Source: a bacterium
GTDB lineage: Bacteria > Joyebacterota > Joyebacteria > Joyebacterales > Joyebacteraceae
Length of the DNA stretch: 64,000 bases
Assembly (NCBI GenBank): GCA_025774935.1
Contig: JALGZK010000002.1
Location: 248,001 to 312,000, forward strand
Direction of reading: 5' to 3'
Both the position numbers and the translations under genes were made by a program. Shown here piece by piece: positions 27,875 to 39,650 of the stretch; the first letter of the stretch is position 1; every line of letters begins with the position of its first letter. The notes under the pieces were generated by a model. It made no database searches, was not told the DNA's origin, and saw only the letters and a list, made by a program, of their open reading frames with translations.

Positions 27875-27918
27875 CCCGGGGCCGGGGCGCCCGGACCGCG
27901 CCCCGAGGGGATTCCATT

Positions 27919-29304
27919 ATGAGAGCCTCGCCCGGGGACACGATCGTCGCCATCTCCACGGCCGTCGGTCCGGGAGCGATCGCGATCGTGCGTCTGTCGG
28001 GCGCGCGATCACTCGAGATCGCGGACTCGGTCTTCCGCGGCTCGTCGAATCTCTCCGGTGCCCCGAGCCACAGCGTTCACCACGGACACGTATTCGATGC
28101 CGACGGTCGCGAGGCGGACGAAGTCCTTGCGACCGTCCTTCGTTCTCCGAGCACCTACACGACCGAGGACATGGTCGAGTTCGGTTGCCACGGAGGCGCG
28201 ATGCCGGCCCGTCGAGTCTTGGAGGTCTGCCTCGATGCCGGAGCGAGGTTGGCGCGCCGCGGGGAGTTCACGGAACGTGCGTTCCTCTCCGGCCGCCTCG
28301 ATCTCGTCCAGGCTGAGGCTGTAGCCGACGTCGTCGGCGCGAAGACGAGACGGGGTCTCGAGATTGCGCTGGGTCAGCTCGAGGGCGGGCTGTCGGGCCG
28401 ACTCTGGAAACTGCGGACTTCGCTTCTGGACGTTCGCGCGGAAATCGAGGCGCAGGTCGACGTCGGCTCGGATGAGGTGCAGCCGGGAGGTCCCGACGTC
28501 GTTCTGGCGGCGATCGCCACGAGCCGGGGGCTCGTCGCCGAGCTCCTCTCTCGATGTGAACTCGGCATCGCGGTGCGCGACGGCATCTCGGTCGCGATCG
28601 TCGGAAGGCCGAACGTCGGGAAGTCGAGCCTCATGAACGCGCTCCTGATGCGGGACCGCTCCATCGTGACGCCACTTCCGGGCACGACGCGCGATGCAAT
28701 CGAGGAGTTCCTTCACCTCGAGGGAGTCCCGGTTCGCCTCATCGACACGGCGGGCTGGCGTGACGCGACGGACGAGGCGGAACAAGCCGGTGTAGAGCGC
28801 GCACGAGCGGCGGCGGCGGGGGCGGCGATCGTGGTACTCGTCGTCGATGCGTCGACAGGCGTCGGTTCCGCTGACGACATGATCGCGAGCGAGCTTGAGC
28901 CGGCGCGGACGGTCATCGTGGGGAATAAGATCGACCTCGGCGCGAAGCTCGGCAGCGATGAGTTGGCGGGTGCGCTCGGCGGTTCCTGGTCATGCGCGGC
29001 GTGCGTGTCCGCGAAGGAGGGCGAAGGGCTGGACGAACTGCGCGGCCTCCTCGTGACCGCGGCGCTCGGATCGCCTCCGGGCGACGAAGAGGCGCACCTC
29101 ACGAACGTGCGTCACGTCGTCGCGTTGAAGGTAGTCGATGCCACTCTCGCTCGCGCGGCTCAACTGACGCTGGACGGGGCGCCCCCCGAAGTGGTCGCGG
29201 TCGAAGTGGCGGATGCGGCGGCGGCACTCGGCGAGGTCACGGGAGAGACGACCCCGGAAGACGTACTCGAGAGGATCTTCGAGCGGTTCTGTGTCGGCAA
29301 GTAG
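27919..29304 (+). CDS. mnmE: tRNA uridine-5-carboxymethylaminomethyl modification GTPase MnmE
   Basis: 461 residues. It has an N-terminal tetrahydrofolate-binding domain ([14 protein letters not shown]), a helical domain and an inserted G domain with G1 GRPNVGKSS (about 231-239), G3 DTAGWRD and G4 NKID. The C-terminal CVGK carries the invariant Cys458. With MnmG it modifies the wobble uridine of several tRNAs. It lies 44 bp after khpB and 33 bp before mnmG, the usual order. Confidence 0.96.
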   Translation: MRASPGDTIVAISTAVGPGAIAIVRLSGARSLEIADSVFRGSSNLSGAPSHSVHHGHVFDADGREADEVLATVLRSPSTYTTEDMVEFGCHGGAMPARRVLEVCLDAGARLARRGEFTERAFLSGRLDLVQAEAVADVVGAKTRRGLEIALGQLEGGLSGRLWKLRTSLLDVRAEIEAQVDVGSDEVQPGGPDVVLAAIATSRGLVAELLSRCELGIAVRDGISVAIVGRPNVGKSSLMNALLMRDRSIVTPLPGTTRDAIEEFLHLEGVPVRLIDTAGWRDATDEAEQAGVERARAAAAGAAIVVLVVDASTGVGSADDMIASELEPARTVIVGNKIDLGAKLGSDELAGALGGSWSCAACVSAKEGEGLDELRGLLVTAALGSPPGDEEAHLTNVRHVVALKVVDATLARAAQLTLDGAPPEVVAVEVADAAAALGEVTGETTPEDVLERIFERFCVGK

Positions 29305-29337
29305 GGGAGAGCTCGAAGCAGAGGACCAACGCCAGCG

Positions 29338-31203
29338 ATGCAGAGGGAGTTCGACATCATAGTCGTCGGTGCCGGCCACGCGGCGTGCGAGGCCGCGCTC
29401 GCAGCCGCTCGTCTCGGGAAGCGCGTCTGCGTCATTACGATCTCGAAGCGTCACGTCGCCGAGATGGCGTGCAACCCGGCTATCGGTGGACTCGCCAAGG
29501 GCCAGCTCGTCCGCGAGATCGACGCCCTTGGGGGCGAGATGGGGCGGGCCATAGACGACACCGGAATCCAGTTCCGGATGCTCAACACCGGCAAGGGGCC
29601 GGCCGTCCGGTCACCGAGAGCCCAGGCCGACAAGTCCGCCTACCGTTTGAGGATGCTCGACGCGCTCCTCTCGCAGCCCAAGATCACTCTTGTGGAGAGT
29701 CGGGTAGAGGAGCTCGTGGTCGAAGATGCAAGGGTGAAGGGTGTCGGGTTGACGGGTGGCCGGAAACGGACCGCGCCCGTTGTTATCTTGACAACAGGGA
29801 CATTTCTGTGTGGTCGTCTCTTCGTCGGCCTCTCTGAGTGGAGGGGCGGGAGGACGGGGGAGCCGCCAGCGAGGCATCTATCATCCTGCCTCAGAGGCCT
29901 CGGATTGGGGCTGGGGAGGCTGAAGACTGGGACGCCCGCGAGGATCGCTGCGGATTCGGTGGACTGGAATGACATGACCGAGCAGCCCGGGGATGACCCA
30001 CCAGTACCGTTCTCCTTCTCTGCGCAATCGTTGTACGTTGACCAACTATCCTGCCACACGACGGCGACGACGCCGGAGACCCACGCGATAGTACGGGCGG
30101 GCTTGGACCGGTCCCCGCTGTTCAGGGGGAAAATCTCGGGCATCGGCCCGAGATACTGCCCGTCGATCGAGGACAAGGTTGTCAGGTTCGCAGGGCGCGA
30201 ATCGCATCGAGTCGTAGTGGAGCCGGAGACCCGTTCGGGCCAGACGCTCTATCTGAACGGGCTCTCGACAAGCCTGCCGTACGACGTGCAGGTCAATATG
30301 ATCAGGAGCATCCCGGGACTCCGGAGAGCGCGCCTGGTAAGGCCCGGCTACGCGGTCGAGTACGACTTCGTGGACCCGCGCGAGCTCCGCTCGTCGCTTG
30401 AGGTGCGTCACATCGGCGGGCTCTACCTGGCTGGCCAGATCAACGGGACGTCGGGGTATGAGGAGGCGGCGGCCCAGGGCATCATGGCGGGGACGAACGC
30501 GGCGCGAGCGCTCGACGGACTGGAGCCGGTGGTCCTGGGGCGGTCTGAGGCTTACATCGGCGTCCTCATCGACGATCTCGTCACGAAGGGCGCCGACGAG
30601 CCGTACCGGATGTTCACGAGCAGGGCAGAACACAGGCTGGTTCTGCGCCACGACAACGCGGACCTCAGGCTGTCGGCCATCGGATGGGCAGCTGGTCTGG
30701 TCTCGGAGGATGCACACGCCCGGGCCAGGCGACGAGCCGAGCTGGCCGGCCAGGCAGTGGAGCGACTCGAGCGAAGCGTCGTGGCGCCATCGGTCGCGAA
30801 CCCCGTTCTTGCCATGAGGGGAACGAGCGCCCTCGCGGAAGCGGTGTCCGCGGCACGGCTCCTGGCGCGCCCGGAGCTCTCACTGGACGACGTCGCAGCC
30901 ATGCTCCCGGACAGCGTGACGATCGCGCCGGAGGTGAGGGAGCACGTCGAGATCGAGGTGAAGTACCGCGGCTACATCGACAGGGCGCACGGGCAGATAG
31001 AGCGCCTGAGAGCTCTGGAGTCGGCCGACATCCCGGTTGACGTCGACTACCTCGCCGTCCGGGGACTCTCAACCGAGGCACGCCAGAAGCTGGCCCGGCT
31101 GAGGCCGGAGACGGTGGGACAGGCGGGGCGGATTCCGGGAGTGAGTCCGGCGGATCTCGGTGTTCTCCTGATTCACCTTCGCGCGAGGCGCCGGCCCCAG
31201 TAG
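29338..31203 (+). CDS. mnmG: tRNA modification enzyme MnmG (GidA)
   Basis: 621 residues. FAD-binding motif [19 protein letters not shown] at the N-terminus, the signature [20 protein letters not shown], the [15 protein letters not shown] motif with the conserved Cys, and the helical C-terminal domain that binds MnmE. It is the flavin partner of MnmE in cmnm5U synthesis. It belongs to the yidC-to-rsmG run. Confidence 0.96.
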   Translation: MQREFDIIVVGAGHAACEAALAAARLGKRVCVITISKRHVAEMACNPAIGGLAKGQLVREIDALGGEMGRAIDDTGIQFRMLNTGKGPAVRSPRAQADKSAYRLRMLDALLSQPKITLVESRVEELVVEDARVKGVGLTGGRKRTAPVVILTTGTFLCGRLFVGLSEWRGGRTGEPPARHLSSCLRGLGLGLGRLKTGTPARIAADSVDWNDMTEQPGDDPPVPFSFSAQSLYVDQLSCHTTATTPETHAIVRAGLDRSPLFRGKISGIGPRYCPSIEDKVVRFAGRESHRVVVEPETRSGQTLYLNGLSTSLPYDVQVNMIRSIPGLRRARLVRPGYAVEYDFVDPRELRSSLEVRHIGGLYLAGQINGTSGYEEAAAQGIMAGTNAARALDGLEPVVLGRSEAYIGVLIDDLVTKGADEPYRMFTSRAEHRLVLRHDNADLRLSAIGWAAGLVSEDAHARARRRAELAGQAVERLERSVVAPSVANPVLAMRGTSALAEAVSAARLLARPELSLDDVAAMLPDSVTIAPEVREHVEIEVKYRGYIDRAHGQIERLRALESADIPVDVDYLAVRGLSTEARQKLARLRPETVGQAGRIPGVSPADLGVLLIHLRARRRPQ

Positions 31204-31259
31204 TACCCCAGGGTCCCGAGGTCACGCGCGGGCAGACCACCACGCGAGGTACAGCGAGC

Positions 31260-31925
31260 ATGCCCTTCGAGCTGCCGGTGGCGGAGATGGAGGCCCTCTG
31301 TGGGCCACTGACAGAGGAGCAGAGGGAGCAGCTCGTGTCGTTTGGAGAGCGGGTCATCGGGGCGGCTCCGCAGGTGAACGTCGTGTCCAGGCGATCGCTG
31401 GACCGGCTGGGGGATCACTTCATCGACTCGGCGGCGCTCCTGTCGGCCTTCGACGTCACCGGAACCAGTGTCGGGGACCTGGGAAGCGGCGGCGGGTTCC
31501 CAGGTGTGGTGCTCGGCATTCTCCGTCCGGGGCTGCAAGTGGCGCTCGTGGACTCGCGCAGGAGCAAGGTGGTGTTCCTCAAGAGCGTGCTGCGCGTGCT
31601 GGAGCGCCCCAATCTGGCGGTCGTCCACGCAAGGGTCGAGGACCTCGGGGGGTCGATGTCCTTCGACACGGCCCTGTCGAGGGCCTTGGGGAAGATCGAG
31701 GAGACGCTCGCGCCAAGCCTCGCACTGGTGGCGCGCGCTGGCCGGCTCGTGCTCTTCAAGGGGCCGAAGTGGCCACAGGAACGCGAACTGGCCATCTCGA
31801 TCGCGCGGGAGCACGGGTTCGTCCTCGGGAAGGAGATCGACGTGGCACTGCCGGGCCTGGAGCGGACAACGACATTCGTCGAGTTCCACGTGGAACACCG
31901 CGCCGAGAAGCCGGGGGCTCACTGA
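31260..31925 (+). CDS. rsmG: 16S rRNA (guanine-527-N7)-methyltransferase RsmG
   Basis: 221 residues with the SAM-binding motif DLGSGGGFPGVVLGIL (about 76-91), NVVSRRSLDRL upstream and the later VDSRRSKVVFLKSVLRVL. RsmG methylates G527 of 16S rRNA. The last 15 codons contain a parS site, so the 3' end carries two kinds of information. Gene order mnmE-mnmG-rsmG-parA-parB is the standard one. Confidence 0.94.
   Translation: MPFELPVAEMEALCGPLTEEQREQLVSFGERVIGAAPQVNVVSRRSLDRLGDHFIDSAALLSAFDVTGTSVGDLGSGGGFPGVVLGILRPGLQVALVDSRRSKVVFLKSVLRVLERPNLAVVHARVEDLGGSMSFDTALSRALGKIEETLAPSLALVARAGRLVLFKGPKWPQERELAISIAREHGFVLGKEIDVALPGLERTTTFVEFHVEHRAEKPGAH
31882..31897 (+). promoter_or_regulatory. parS site 1 (inside rsmG 3' end)
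   Basis: AGTTCCACGTGGAACA matches the ParB-binding consensus TGTTCCACGTGGAACA at 15 of 16 positions. It is nearly a perfect palindrome. Confidence 0.88.
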
Positions 31926-31930
31926 TCCGC

Positions 31931-31946
31931 CGTTCCACGTGAAACA
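31931..31946 (+). promoter_or_regulatory. parS site 2 (rsmG-parA gap)
   Basis: CGTTCCACGTGAAACA matches the consensus at all but the first position, using the allowed degenerate pair. It lies 49 bp from site 1. Confidence 0.88.
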
Positions 31947-31974
31947 CCGAGCATCGTCGCTCCAGGAAAAAAGC

Positions 31975-31983
31975 TGTGGACAA
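31975..31983 (-). promoter_or_regulatory. DnaA-box-like site upstream of parA
   Basis: TGTGGACAA is the reverse complement of TTGTCCACA, one mismatch from the consensus DnaA box. It is 28 bp from parS site 2. Confidence 0.5.
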
Positions 31984-32085
31984 CTCGCTCCACCCCCTCC
32001 TTTTCCCTTGACTCGCAACTCTCCATCAGTATTCTTCTAGCAACCTGTCTGCCCCCAAGCCGTTGGGGGACTTGATGGACACACG

Positions 32086-32094
32086 TTATCCACA
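32086..32094 (+). promoter_or_regulatory. Perfect DnaA box next to the parA ribosome binding site
   Basis: TTATCCACA lies immediately before the AGGTGG ribosome binding site of parA and 11 bp before its TTG start. DnaA bound here could affect parA expression. Confidence 0.7.
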
Positions 32095-32105
32095 GGTGGT
32101 CCACA

Positions 32106-32906
32106 TTGAGTCGAGTCATCGCCATCGCGAACCAGAAGGGCGGCGTCGGCAAGACCACGACCGCCGTCAACCTAGCGGCCTGTACGGCAGTTGCTGAGCG
32201 CCCCACGCTCCTCATAGACATCGACCCGCAGGCGAACGCCACCAGCGGCATTGGACTCAGCAAAACCGACGTTGGCACAAGCATTTACGAGGTCCTGATC
32301 GGCGAGGCGTCAGTCGACGACGCCGTGGTGGCGGCGCCCAACCTCCCCTTCCTCCACGTCATCCCGGCTCATCAGCGTCTCATCGGGGCGGAGATCGAGC
32401 TCGTCAACGTGATGGCGAGGGAGACGCGCCTCCAGAGGGCCCTCGAAGCCATCAGGAATGACTACCACTTCGTCTTCATCGACTGCCCCCCATCGCTCGG
32501 GCTCCTGACGGTGAACACGCTCACGGCTGCGGACACGGTCCTCGTGCCCATTCAGTGCGAGTACTACGCGCTCGAGGGCCTGGGACAGCTTCTGAACAGC
32601 ATCCGGCTCGTGCAGCGGAACCTGAACCCGGACCTGAGGATCGAGGGGATACTCCTGACGATGTACGACGGGCGGCTGAACCTGGCCCGCCAGGTGGCTG
32701 AAGAGGCACGACGGTACTTCGGCGACCGGGTCTATCAGTCGATGATTCCGAGGAACGTGCGGCTTGGCGAAGCACCTAGTTTCGGTCAACCGATCATTAC
32801 TTACGACATCCTCTCCTCCGGGGCGGAGAGCTATATCGAGCTCGCGAAGGAATTGATGTTCCAGGACAAGCCGGCAGAGAAGATGTCTGCCGGCGAGCCG
32901 GCGTAG
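32106..32906 (+). CDS. parA: Chromosome partitioning ATPase ParA (Soj)
   Basis: 266 residues. Deviant Walker A KGGVGKTTTAVNLA at residues 11-24 with both lysines, then FIDCPPSLGLLTVN and the DIDPQANATSG motif. ParA-type ATPase without an N-terminal regulatory extension, typical of chromosomal Soj. It moves ParB-parS complexes and in some bacteria regulates DnaA. The TTG start has AGGTGG six bases upstream. parB follows after 39 bp. Confidence 0.95.
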   Translation: MSRVIAIANQKGGVGKTTTAVNLAACTAVAERPTLLIDIDPQANATSGIGLSKTDVGTSIYEVLIGEASVDDAVVAAPNLPFLHVIPAHQRLIGAEIELVNVMARETRLQRALEAIRNDYHFVFIDCPPSLGLLTVNTLTAADTVLVPIQCEYYALEGLGQLLNSIRLVQRNLNPDLRIEGILLTMYDGRLNLARQVAEEARRYFGDRVYQSMIPRNVRLGEAPSFGQPIITYDILSSGAESYIELAKELMFQDKPAEKMSAGEPA

Positions 32907-32945
32907 CGGCGAGCCGACCGCGGACGCCAGAGCAGGAGTCGCACG

Positions 32946-33812
32946 ATGAACCGGAAGGCGCTCGGAAAGGGACTGGGAGCACTCATCCCCGACGCCGCCG
33001 ACGACATGGGCGCGGGCCAGGTGCGGGAGCTGCCGATCGCGGAGATCGAGCCTAACAGCGAGCAGCCGCGAACGCGCTTCGATGAAGAGGCGATCGAGGA
33101 GCTGGCGCGCTCCATCTCCATTCACGGGATCGTCCAGCCGGTGATGGTGCGCACGAAGCCGGCCGGAGGCTATCGTCTCATCGTCGGGGAGCGGAGGTTG
33201 CGCGCGTCGAAGCGGGCGGGGCTGGCGACGATCCAAGCGATCGTGAGGGACGTCGACGAGGCGATGTCGCTGGAGCTGGCCATGGTCGAGAACCTCCAGC
33301 GCGAGGACCTGAATCCGATCGACGAAGCGCACGGGTACGAGGCTCTGATGGAGATCGCCGAGGTGACGCAGGCGGACGTCGCAGACCGGGTCGGTAAGGA
33401 TCGGAGCACGGTCGCGAACGCCCTGAGGCTCCTGGCTCTCCCGCCGGAGGTGCAGGAGATGCTGTCGGACGGTCGCCTCTCGGCCGGCCACGGGAGGGCC
33501 GTGCTGGGCGCCTCGTCGGCCGAGAACCAGCGGGCGCTTGCGCAAAAGGCGGTATCGAAGGGCCTCTCGGTACGAGAGGTCGAAGCGCTGGCTCGTGGGG
33601 TGAGGAAGCGCAGGAAGGCCGCGAGGTCCAGGAGGAGCGACGACCCGGTCGTCCGCGAGTGGGAGGAGCGGCTCCAGCGCATTCTGGGGACACAGGTCAG
33701 GATCGACCGCATGGGCAAGGAGGGTACGATTCGGATCGAGTACTACTCGGACGAGGACCTCGAGAGGATCTTGGAGGCGCTCGCCACGCTGGAGTTCCAC
33801 AGGCAGGAGTGA
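32946..33812 (+). CDS. parB: Chromosome partitioning protein ParB (Spo0J)
   Basis: 288 residues. It starts MNRKALGKGLGALIPD, typical of chromosomal ParB. It contains the CTPase/ParB-like nuclease domain with GYRLIVGERRLRASKRAG, then the helix-turn-helix TQADVADRVGKDRSTVANALRLL, and a C-terminal dimerisation domain. It should load at the two parS sites just upstream of parA. It ends with TGA, evidence that TGA is a normal stop in this genome. Confidence 0.96.
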   Translation: MNRKALGKGLGALIPDAADDMGAGQVRELPIAEIEPNSEQPRTRFDEEAIEELARSISIHGIVQPVMVRTKPAGGYRLIVGERRLRASKRAGLATIQAIVRDVDEAMSLELAMVENLQREDLNPIDEAHGYEALMEIAEVTQADVADRVGKDRSTVANALRLLALPPEVQEMLSDGRLSAGHGRAVLGASSAENQRALAQKAVSKGLSVREVEALARGVRKRRKAARSRRSDDPVVREWEERLQRILGTQVRIDRMGKEGTIRIEYYSDEDLERILEALATLEFHRQE

Positions 33813-33847
33813 GGGCGTCGGAGGGGCGCGACAGCGTCCGATAGATG

Positions 33848-33876
33848 TTGACTTGGCAAAGGTCGTTTGGTAAGTT
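33848..33876 (+). promoter_or_regulatory. Candidate promoter of the bactofilin gene
   Basis: TTGACT, a 17-bp spacer and TAAGTT lie about 85 bp upstream of the bactofilin ATG. The -35 is good and the -10 weak. Confidence 0.5.
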
Positions 33877-33962
33877 CAACCGTTCACTCGCCTCCGGGGC
33901 GTGTGAGAAACCGGATTCGACGCGAGGTGCCTCGAATCCACATGGATGGTAGGGGGTACGTC

Positions 33963-34409
33963 ATGTTCACCAGAGACGACGAAAGGACAGTCGGCAGCGT
34001 GAACACGATCATCGGAGAAGGGACGACCCTCAAGGGCGACGTCAAAGTTGAGGGGAGTATCCAAGTCGACGGTGACTTCGACGGGACGATCGGCGCGAGC
34101 GACACCCTGGTCGTGGGAGAGACCGGGAAGGTCGAGGGTGACGCGACGGTCGCGAACGCGGTCATCGGCGGCAAGATGTACGGCAACGTCTTCGCCTCCG
34201 GGAAGATCGAGCTTCAGCGCGGGTCCCAGCTGCTCGGCGACATCAAGACACGCGGTCTGGTAATCGAGGACGGCGTGGTCTTCCAGGGGAACTGCCAGAT
34301 GGGGGACGTGGGCGACACGCCAGTGATTCGTCGCGCCACGGGTGGTCTGGACCTCACGGAAGACGAGGAGCTGGAAGAGGAGCTCGAGGAGAGCGAAGCA
34401 ACGCTGTAG
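33963..34409 (+). CDS. bacM: Bactofilin cytoskeletal protein
   Basis: 148 residues from the ATG at 33963, which has AGGGGG seven bases upstream; the track start at 33867 lacks a site. The central part (residues about 15-115) is a right-handed beta-helix made of hexapeptide-like turns (GDVKVEGSIQVDGDFDGTI, GKVEGDATVANAVIGGKMYG), followed by an acidic tail EDEELEEELEE. Bactofilins polymerise on membranes and can organise cell shape or the ParABS system; in Myxococcus bactofilin scaffolds bind ParA and ParB. Its place directly after parAB makes that link plausible here. Confidence 0.88.
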   Translation: MFTRDDERTVGSVNTIIGEGTTLKGDVKVEGSIQVDGDFDGTIGASDTLVVGETGKVEGDATVANAVIGGKMYGNVFASGKIELQRGSQLLGDIKTRGLVIEDGVVFQGNCQMGDVGDTPVIRRATGGLDLTEDEELEEELEESEATL

Positions 34410-34468
34410 CGCAAGGGGCCACGTGGTAGCGGGTTCCGCCGCACGAGCGGGAGGCGCGGACATCCACG

Positions 34469-34567
34469 TGTGGACAAGTGTGCACAGCGGCCCCTCACCG
34501 ACATACTTCCATACAGCATGAGCACTTAGGCGGTCCCGGTCGGAGGAACGTGGGTGGCTTATCCACC
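34469..34567. promoter_or_regulatory. Pair of DnaA-box-like sites upstream of the V-ATPase operon
   Basis: TGTGGACAA (34469-34477) and TTATCCACC (34559-34567) are each one mismatch from consensus, in the 260-bp gap between the bactofilin and V-ATPase genes. No other clear element was found in this gap. Confidence 0.4.
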
Positions 34568-34671
34568 GGGACGCGTTCTCGGATATGACCGAGTTGGCCG
34601 TCAAGGTGCGCACACGAGCGGAGGTCGGACGACCTCCGCTATGCGACAAGCGCGGGGCCGAGGAGGACGCG

Positions 34672-34989
34672 TTGGTTTCTGAAGCGATCGAGCGCATCAG
34701 GAGCGCCGAGAGGGAATCTGAAGAAGCGCTCCGTCGGGCACGGGCAGACTCCAAGAAGCTCGTCGCAGAAGCGCACGAGCAGTCTGAGCACATGCTCGAC
34801 ACGATGCGGAAGGAAGCGCGTGACGAGGAACGCTCTCTCGTCGATAAGTCGCGGGCGGACGCGGAGGCGGAGGCCGAGCGGATTGTTGCGGAGAGCAGAA
34901 CGGGCGTTGAGCAGGTGAGGGCCTCGGCGGGCGGCAAGGTCGCCGCCGGGGTAGCGAAGGTCCTCGAATCGATCACGGCTGCGGCCTGA
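34672..34989 (+). CDS. V-type ATPase subunit H/G-like peripheral stalk protein
   Basis: 105 residues from a TTG start that has a perfect AGGAGG five bases upstream; the longer track start at 34585 has no site. The protein is almost entirely one charged coiled coil (AIERIRSAERESEEALRRAR onward), as in archaeal AhaH and bacterial V-ATPase G/H subunits that pair with subunit E to form the peripheral stalk. It is first in the V-ATPase operon, where this subunit is expected. Sequence identity to the family is necessarily low, so the position carries weight. Confidence 0.75.
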   Translation: MVSEAIERIRSAERESEEALRRARADSKKLVAEAHEQSEHMLDTMRKEARDEERSLVDKSRADAEAEAERIVAESRTGVEQVRASAGGKVAAGVAKVLESITAAA

Positions 34990-35010
34990 GGCACCCGGGG
35001 GTAATCGCGG

Positions 35011-37505
<2,495 letters not shown>

Positions 37506-37582
37506 GGTCCGCCCTGTGAGTCCGGAAGGCTGTCGCGCGCCGAAGGCGCGGACGTGTCCGCGGACGACGAAGTGAGGAAGCA

Positions 37583-38182
37583 ATGGCAGTCGACGACATC
37601 CTGAAGAAGATCAAAGCCGACGCCGAGGATGCCGCACGGGAGATTCTGGCGGAGGGCCGGAAGGATGCCGACGAGGTTCTCGCCGCCGCGCGCGCGAGGG
37701 CGGAGTCGGAGAGGGAGAAGATGCAGGCGAAGGCCCGCCAGCGCGCCGACGAGGAGCGCAACCGCATCATCACCCTCGCGAGGCTCGCTGCGCGCCGGGA
37801 CCTCCTGAACGAGAAGCAGTCCCTGATCGACCGCGTCTTCGAGGACACGAGGAAGAACATCCTCGAGATGGGCCGCGACGACTACCGCAAGCTCATCGGA
37901 AACTTCCTCAAGGACAACGTGGAAGCGGGCGACCAGGAGGTCATTCTCGACGAGGGCGAGACCCGGATCGACCAGGCGTACCTCGACGATGCGACGAGGG
38001 CTCTCGGCCTTCCGGGGAAGCTCAAGCTCTCGAGCGAGCGACGCAGCATCGGGGGCGGGTTCATCCTTCGGAGTGGGAAGATCGAGACGAACTGCGCGCT
38101 CGACACGATCCTCCGCGACGCGCGCGAGAGGCTCGAGGCCGACGTCGCGGCGATCCTGTTCGGCACAGAGGGCGGGAAGTAG
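37583..38182 (+). CDS. ntpE: V-type ATPase subunit E (peripheral stalk)
   Basis: 199 residues. An N-terminal half of heptad coiled coil (DILKKIKADAEDAAREILAE) and a C-terminal globular part with RRSIGGGFILRSGKIETNC, which is the family pattern. It pairs with the G/H subunit to connect the catalytic head to subunit I. It sits 78 bp after ntpK. Confidence 0.88.
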   Translation: MAVDDILKKIKADAEDAAREILAEGRKDADEVLAAARARAESEREKMQAKARQRADEERNRIITLARLAARRDLLNEKQSLIDRVFEDTRKNILEMGRDDYRKLIGNFLKDNVEAGDQEVILDEGETRIDQAYLDDATRALGLPGKLKLSSERRSIGGGFILRSGKIETNCALDTILRDARERLEADVAAILFGTEGGK

Positions 38183-38284
38183 CCGGGTGCGGAAGGGGAG
38201 TTCCGCAGCGCCGGTCCGGCAGTCACGACGCGCCACGGCCCGCCGACGGCGCCGGAGCGCATGGCGCGACGGACACGAGGAGCG

Positions 38285-39283
38285 ATGGCAGACGACACGA
38301 GATACGCATACGCGGTCGCGCGCGTGAGGGGCATGGAGACCGGTCTCCTCGACCGGCAGTGGCTCGAACGTCTCCTCTCTGAGACGGCGAACGGGGCGCT
38401 CAAGGCGCTCTCCGACTCCGCGTACGAGGAGTCCATGGCCGACGTCGGCCGACCGCAGGAGATCGAGCGCGGTCTCGTGCTGGCCTTGGGCGAGACGCTC
38501 GAGACGGTCTCCGCCATTTCGCCGGTGCCCGAGCTCATCGACCTCTTCCGACTCCGCTGGGACGCGCGGAACCTGAAGGCGCACCAGAAAGCCTCGTTCC
38601 TGAAGCTCGAGGGGGAGATCGGCGTCGCGTCGGGCGTGGGGACGATCGACGTCTCCGTTCTCGAGAAGGCCGTCCAGGAGAAGGACTACACGGCGCTCCC
38701 GGACTTCCTCGCGGAAGCTGCGCGCACGGCCGAGGAGGCTTACCGGGATCGCGGCGAGCTGTCCGTCATCGACGCCGTGATCGACCGGGCGATGTGGAAG
38801 CACTCGCTCGACACGGCGACGGGGCACAGGGACACGTTCCTGCGCGGCTTCTTCCAGATCGAGATCGACCTCGCAAACGTGAAGACGTTCGCCCGCATGA
38901 AGGAAGCGAACAGGGACCGCGCCGACCTCGGGGCCGCGTTCGTTCCCGGCGGCACCCTCGAGCTCTCGCTCTTCGAGGGACTCCTCGGGGAACCGATGGA
39001 CGCCTTCGCCCGGGCGCTCGAGTATGGACGGTACGGCGCGCTCACTCCGGTCTTCCGGGAGTGGACTCCCGAGCGCATCTACACGCTGGAGCTCGTGTGT
39101 GACAACGTGCTCCTGAAGGAGATCGAGAAGGCGAAGACGATCGCCTACGGCATCGAGCCGCTCGTGGCGTTCATCGTCTACCGACAGATCGAGATCAAGC
39201 TCATCAGGACGGCCGTCATTGCGAAGCTCGACGGGGCCGACCGCAGCGACATCGAAGCGCGGCTCAGGATGACACATGTCTAA
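38285..39283 (+). CDS. ntpC: V-type ATPase subunit C (Vo d-type)
   Basis: 332 residues from the ATG at 38285, preceded by GAGGAG; an ATG at 38261 is the alternative. All-helical V-ATPase C/d (V-ATPase AC39) family: YAYAVARVRGMETGLLDRQW at the N-terminus, RNLKAHQKASFLK, and C-terminal GIEPLVAFIVYRQIEIKLIR. It caps the rotor ring and links it to the central stalk. It overlaps ntpF by eight bases. Confidence 0.88.
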   Translation: MADDTRYAYAVARVRGMETGLLDRQWLERLLSETANGALKALSDSAYEESMADVGRPQEIERGLVLALGETLETVSAISPVPELIDLFRLRWDARNLKAHQKASFLKLEGEIGVASGVGTIDVSVLEKAVQEKDYTALPDFLAEAARTAEEAYRDRGELSVIDAVIDRAMWKHSLDTATGHRDTFLRGFFQIEIDLANVKTFARMKEANRDRADLGAAFVPGGTLELSLFEGLLGEPMDAFARALEYGRYGALTPVFREWTPERIYTLELVCDNVLLKEIEKAKTIAYGIEPLVAFIVYRQIEIKLIRTAVIAKLDGADRSDIEARLRMTHV

Positions 39284-39602
39284 GATCGCGTTCATTGGCG
39301 ACAGGGATTCGGTGTGGGGATTCAGAGCCTTCGGAATCGCGGCGATTCCGGTTGCGGACGCCGACGGCGCGCGCGACGCTTTTGCCGCCGCGGTACGCGA
39401 GGGCTACGCGATCATCTTCGTCACCGAAGACGTCTACGAGGCCTGCTCCGAACAGATCCGGGAGTACCGGGACCAGGCCATCCCGACGGTGACGCTTCTT
39501 CCGGACGTGAGAGGTTCGAGGGGTCTCGCGGCAGACGAGATCCACCAGGCTGTCTCCGCAGCGATCGGCGCGGACATCCTGGCCGACTCGGGGAACGACT
39601 AG
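39276..39602 (+). CDS. ntpF: V-type ATPase subunit F
   Basis: 108 residues. KIAFIGDRDSVWGFRAFGI at the N-terminus and the middle IIFVTEDVYEACSEQIREY are diagnostic of subunit F, a small Rossmann-like protein in the central stalk that stimulates ATPase activity. It overlaps ntpC and precedes ntpA by 48 bp. Confidence 0.9.
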   Translation: MSKIAFIGDRDSVWGFRAFGIAAIPVADADGARDAFAAAVREGYAIIFVTEDVYEACSEQIREYRDQAIPTVTLLPDVRGSRGLAADEIHQAVSAAIGADILADSGND

Positions 39603-39650
39603 TCGGTCCTGTAATGGGGTCGCGGGTCGGCCGTCGACAGGAGAATGAGA

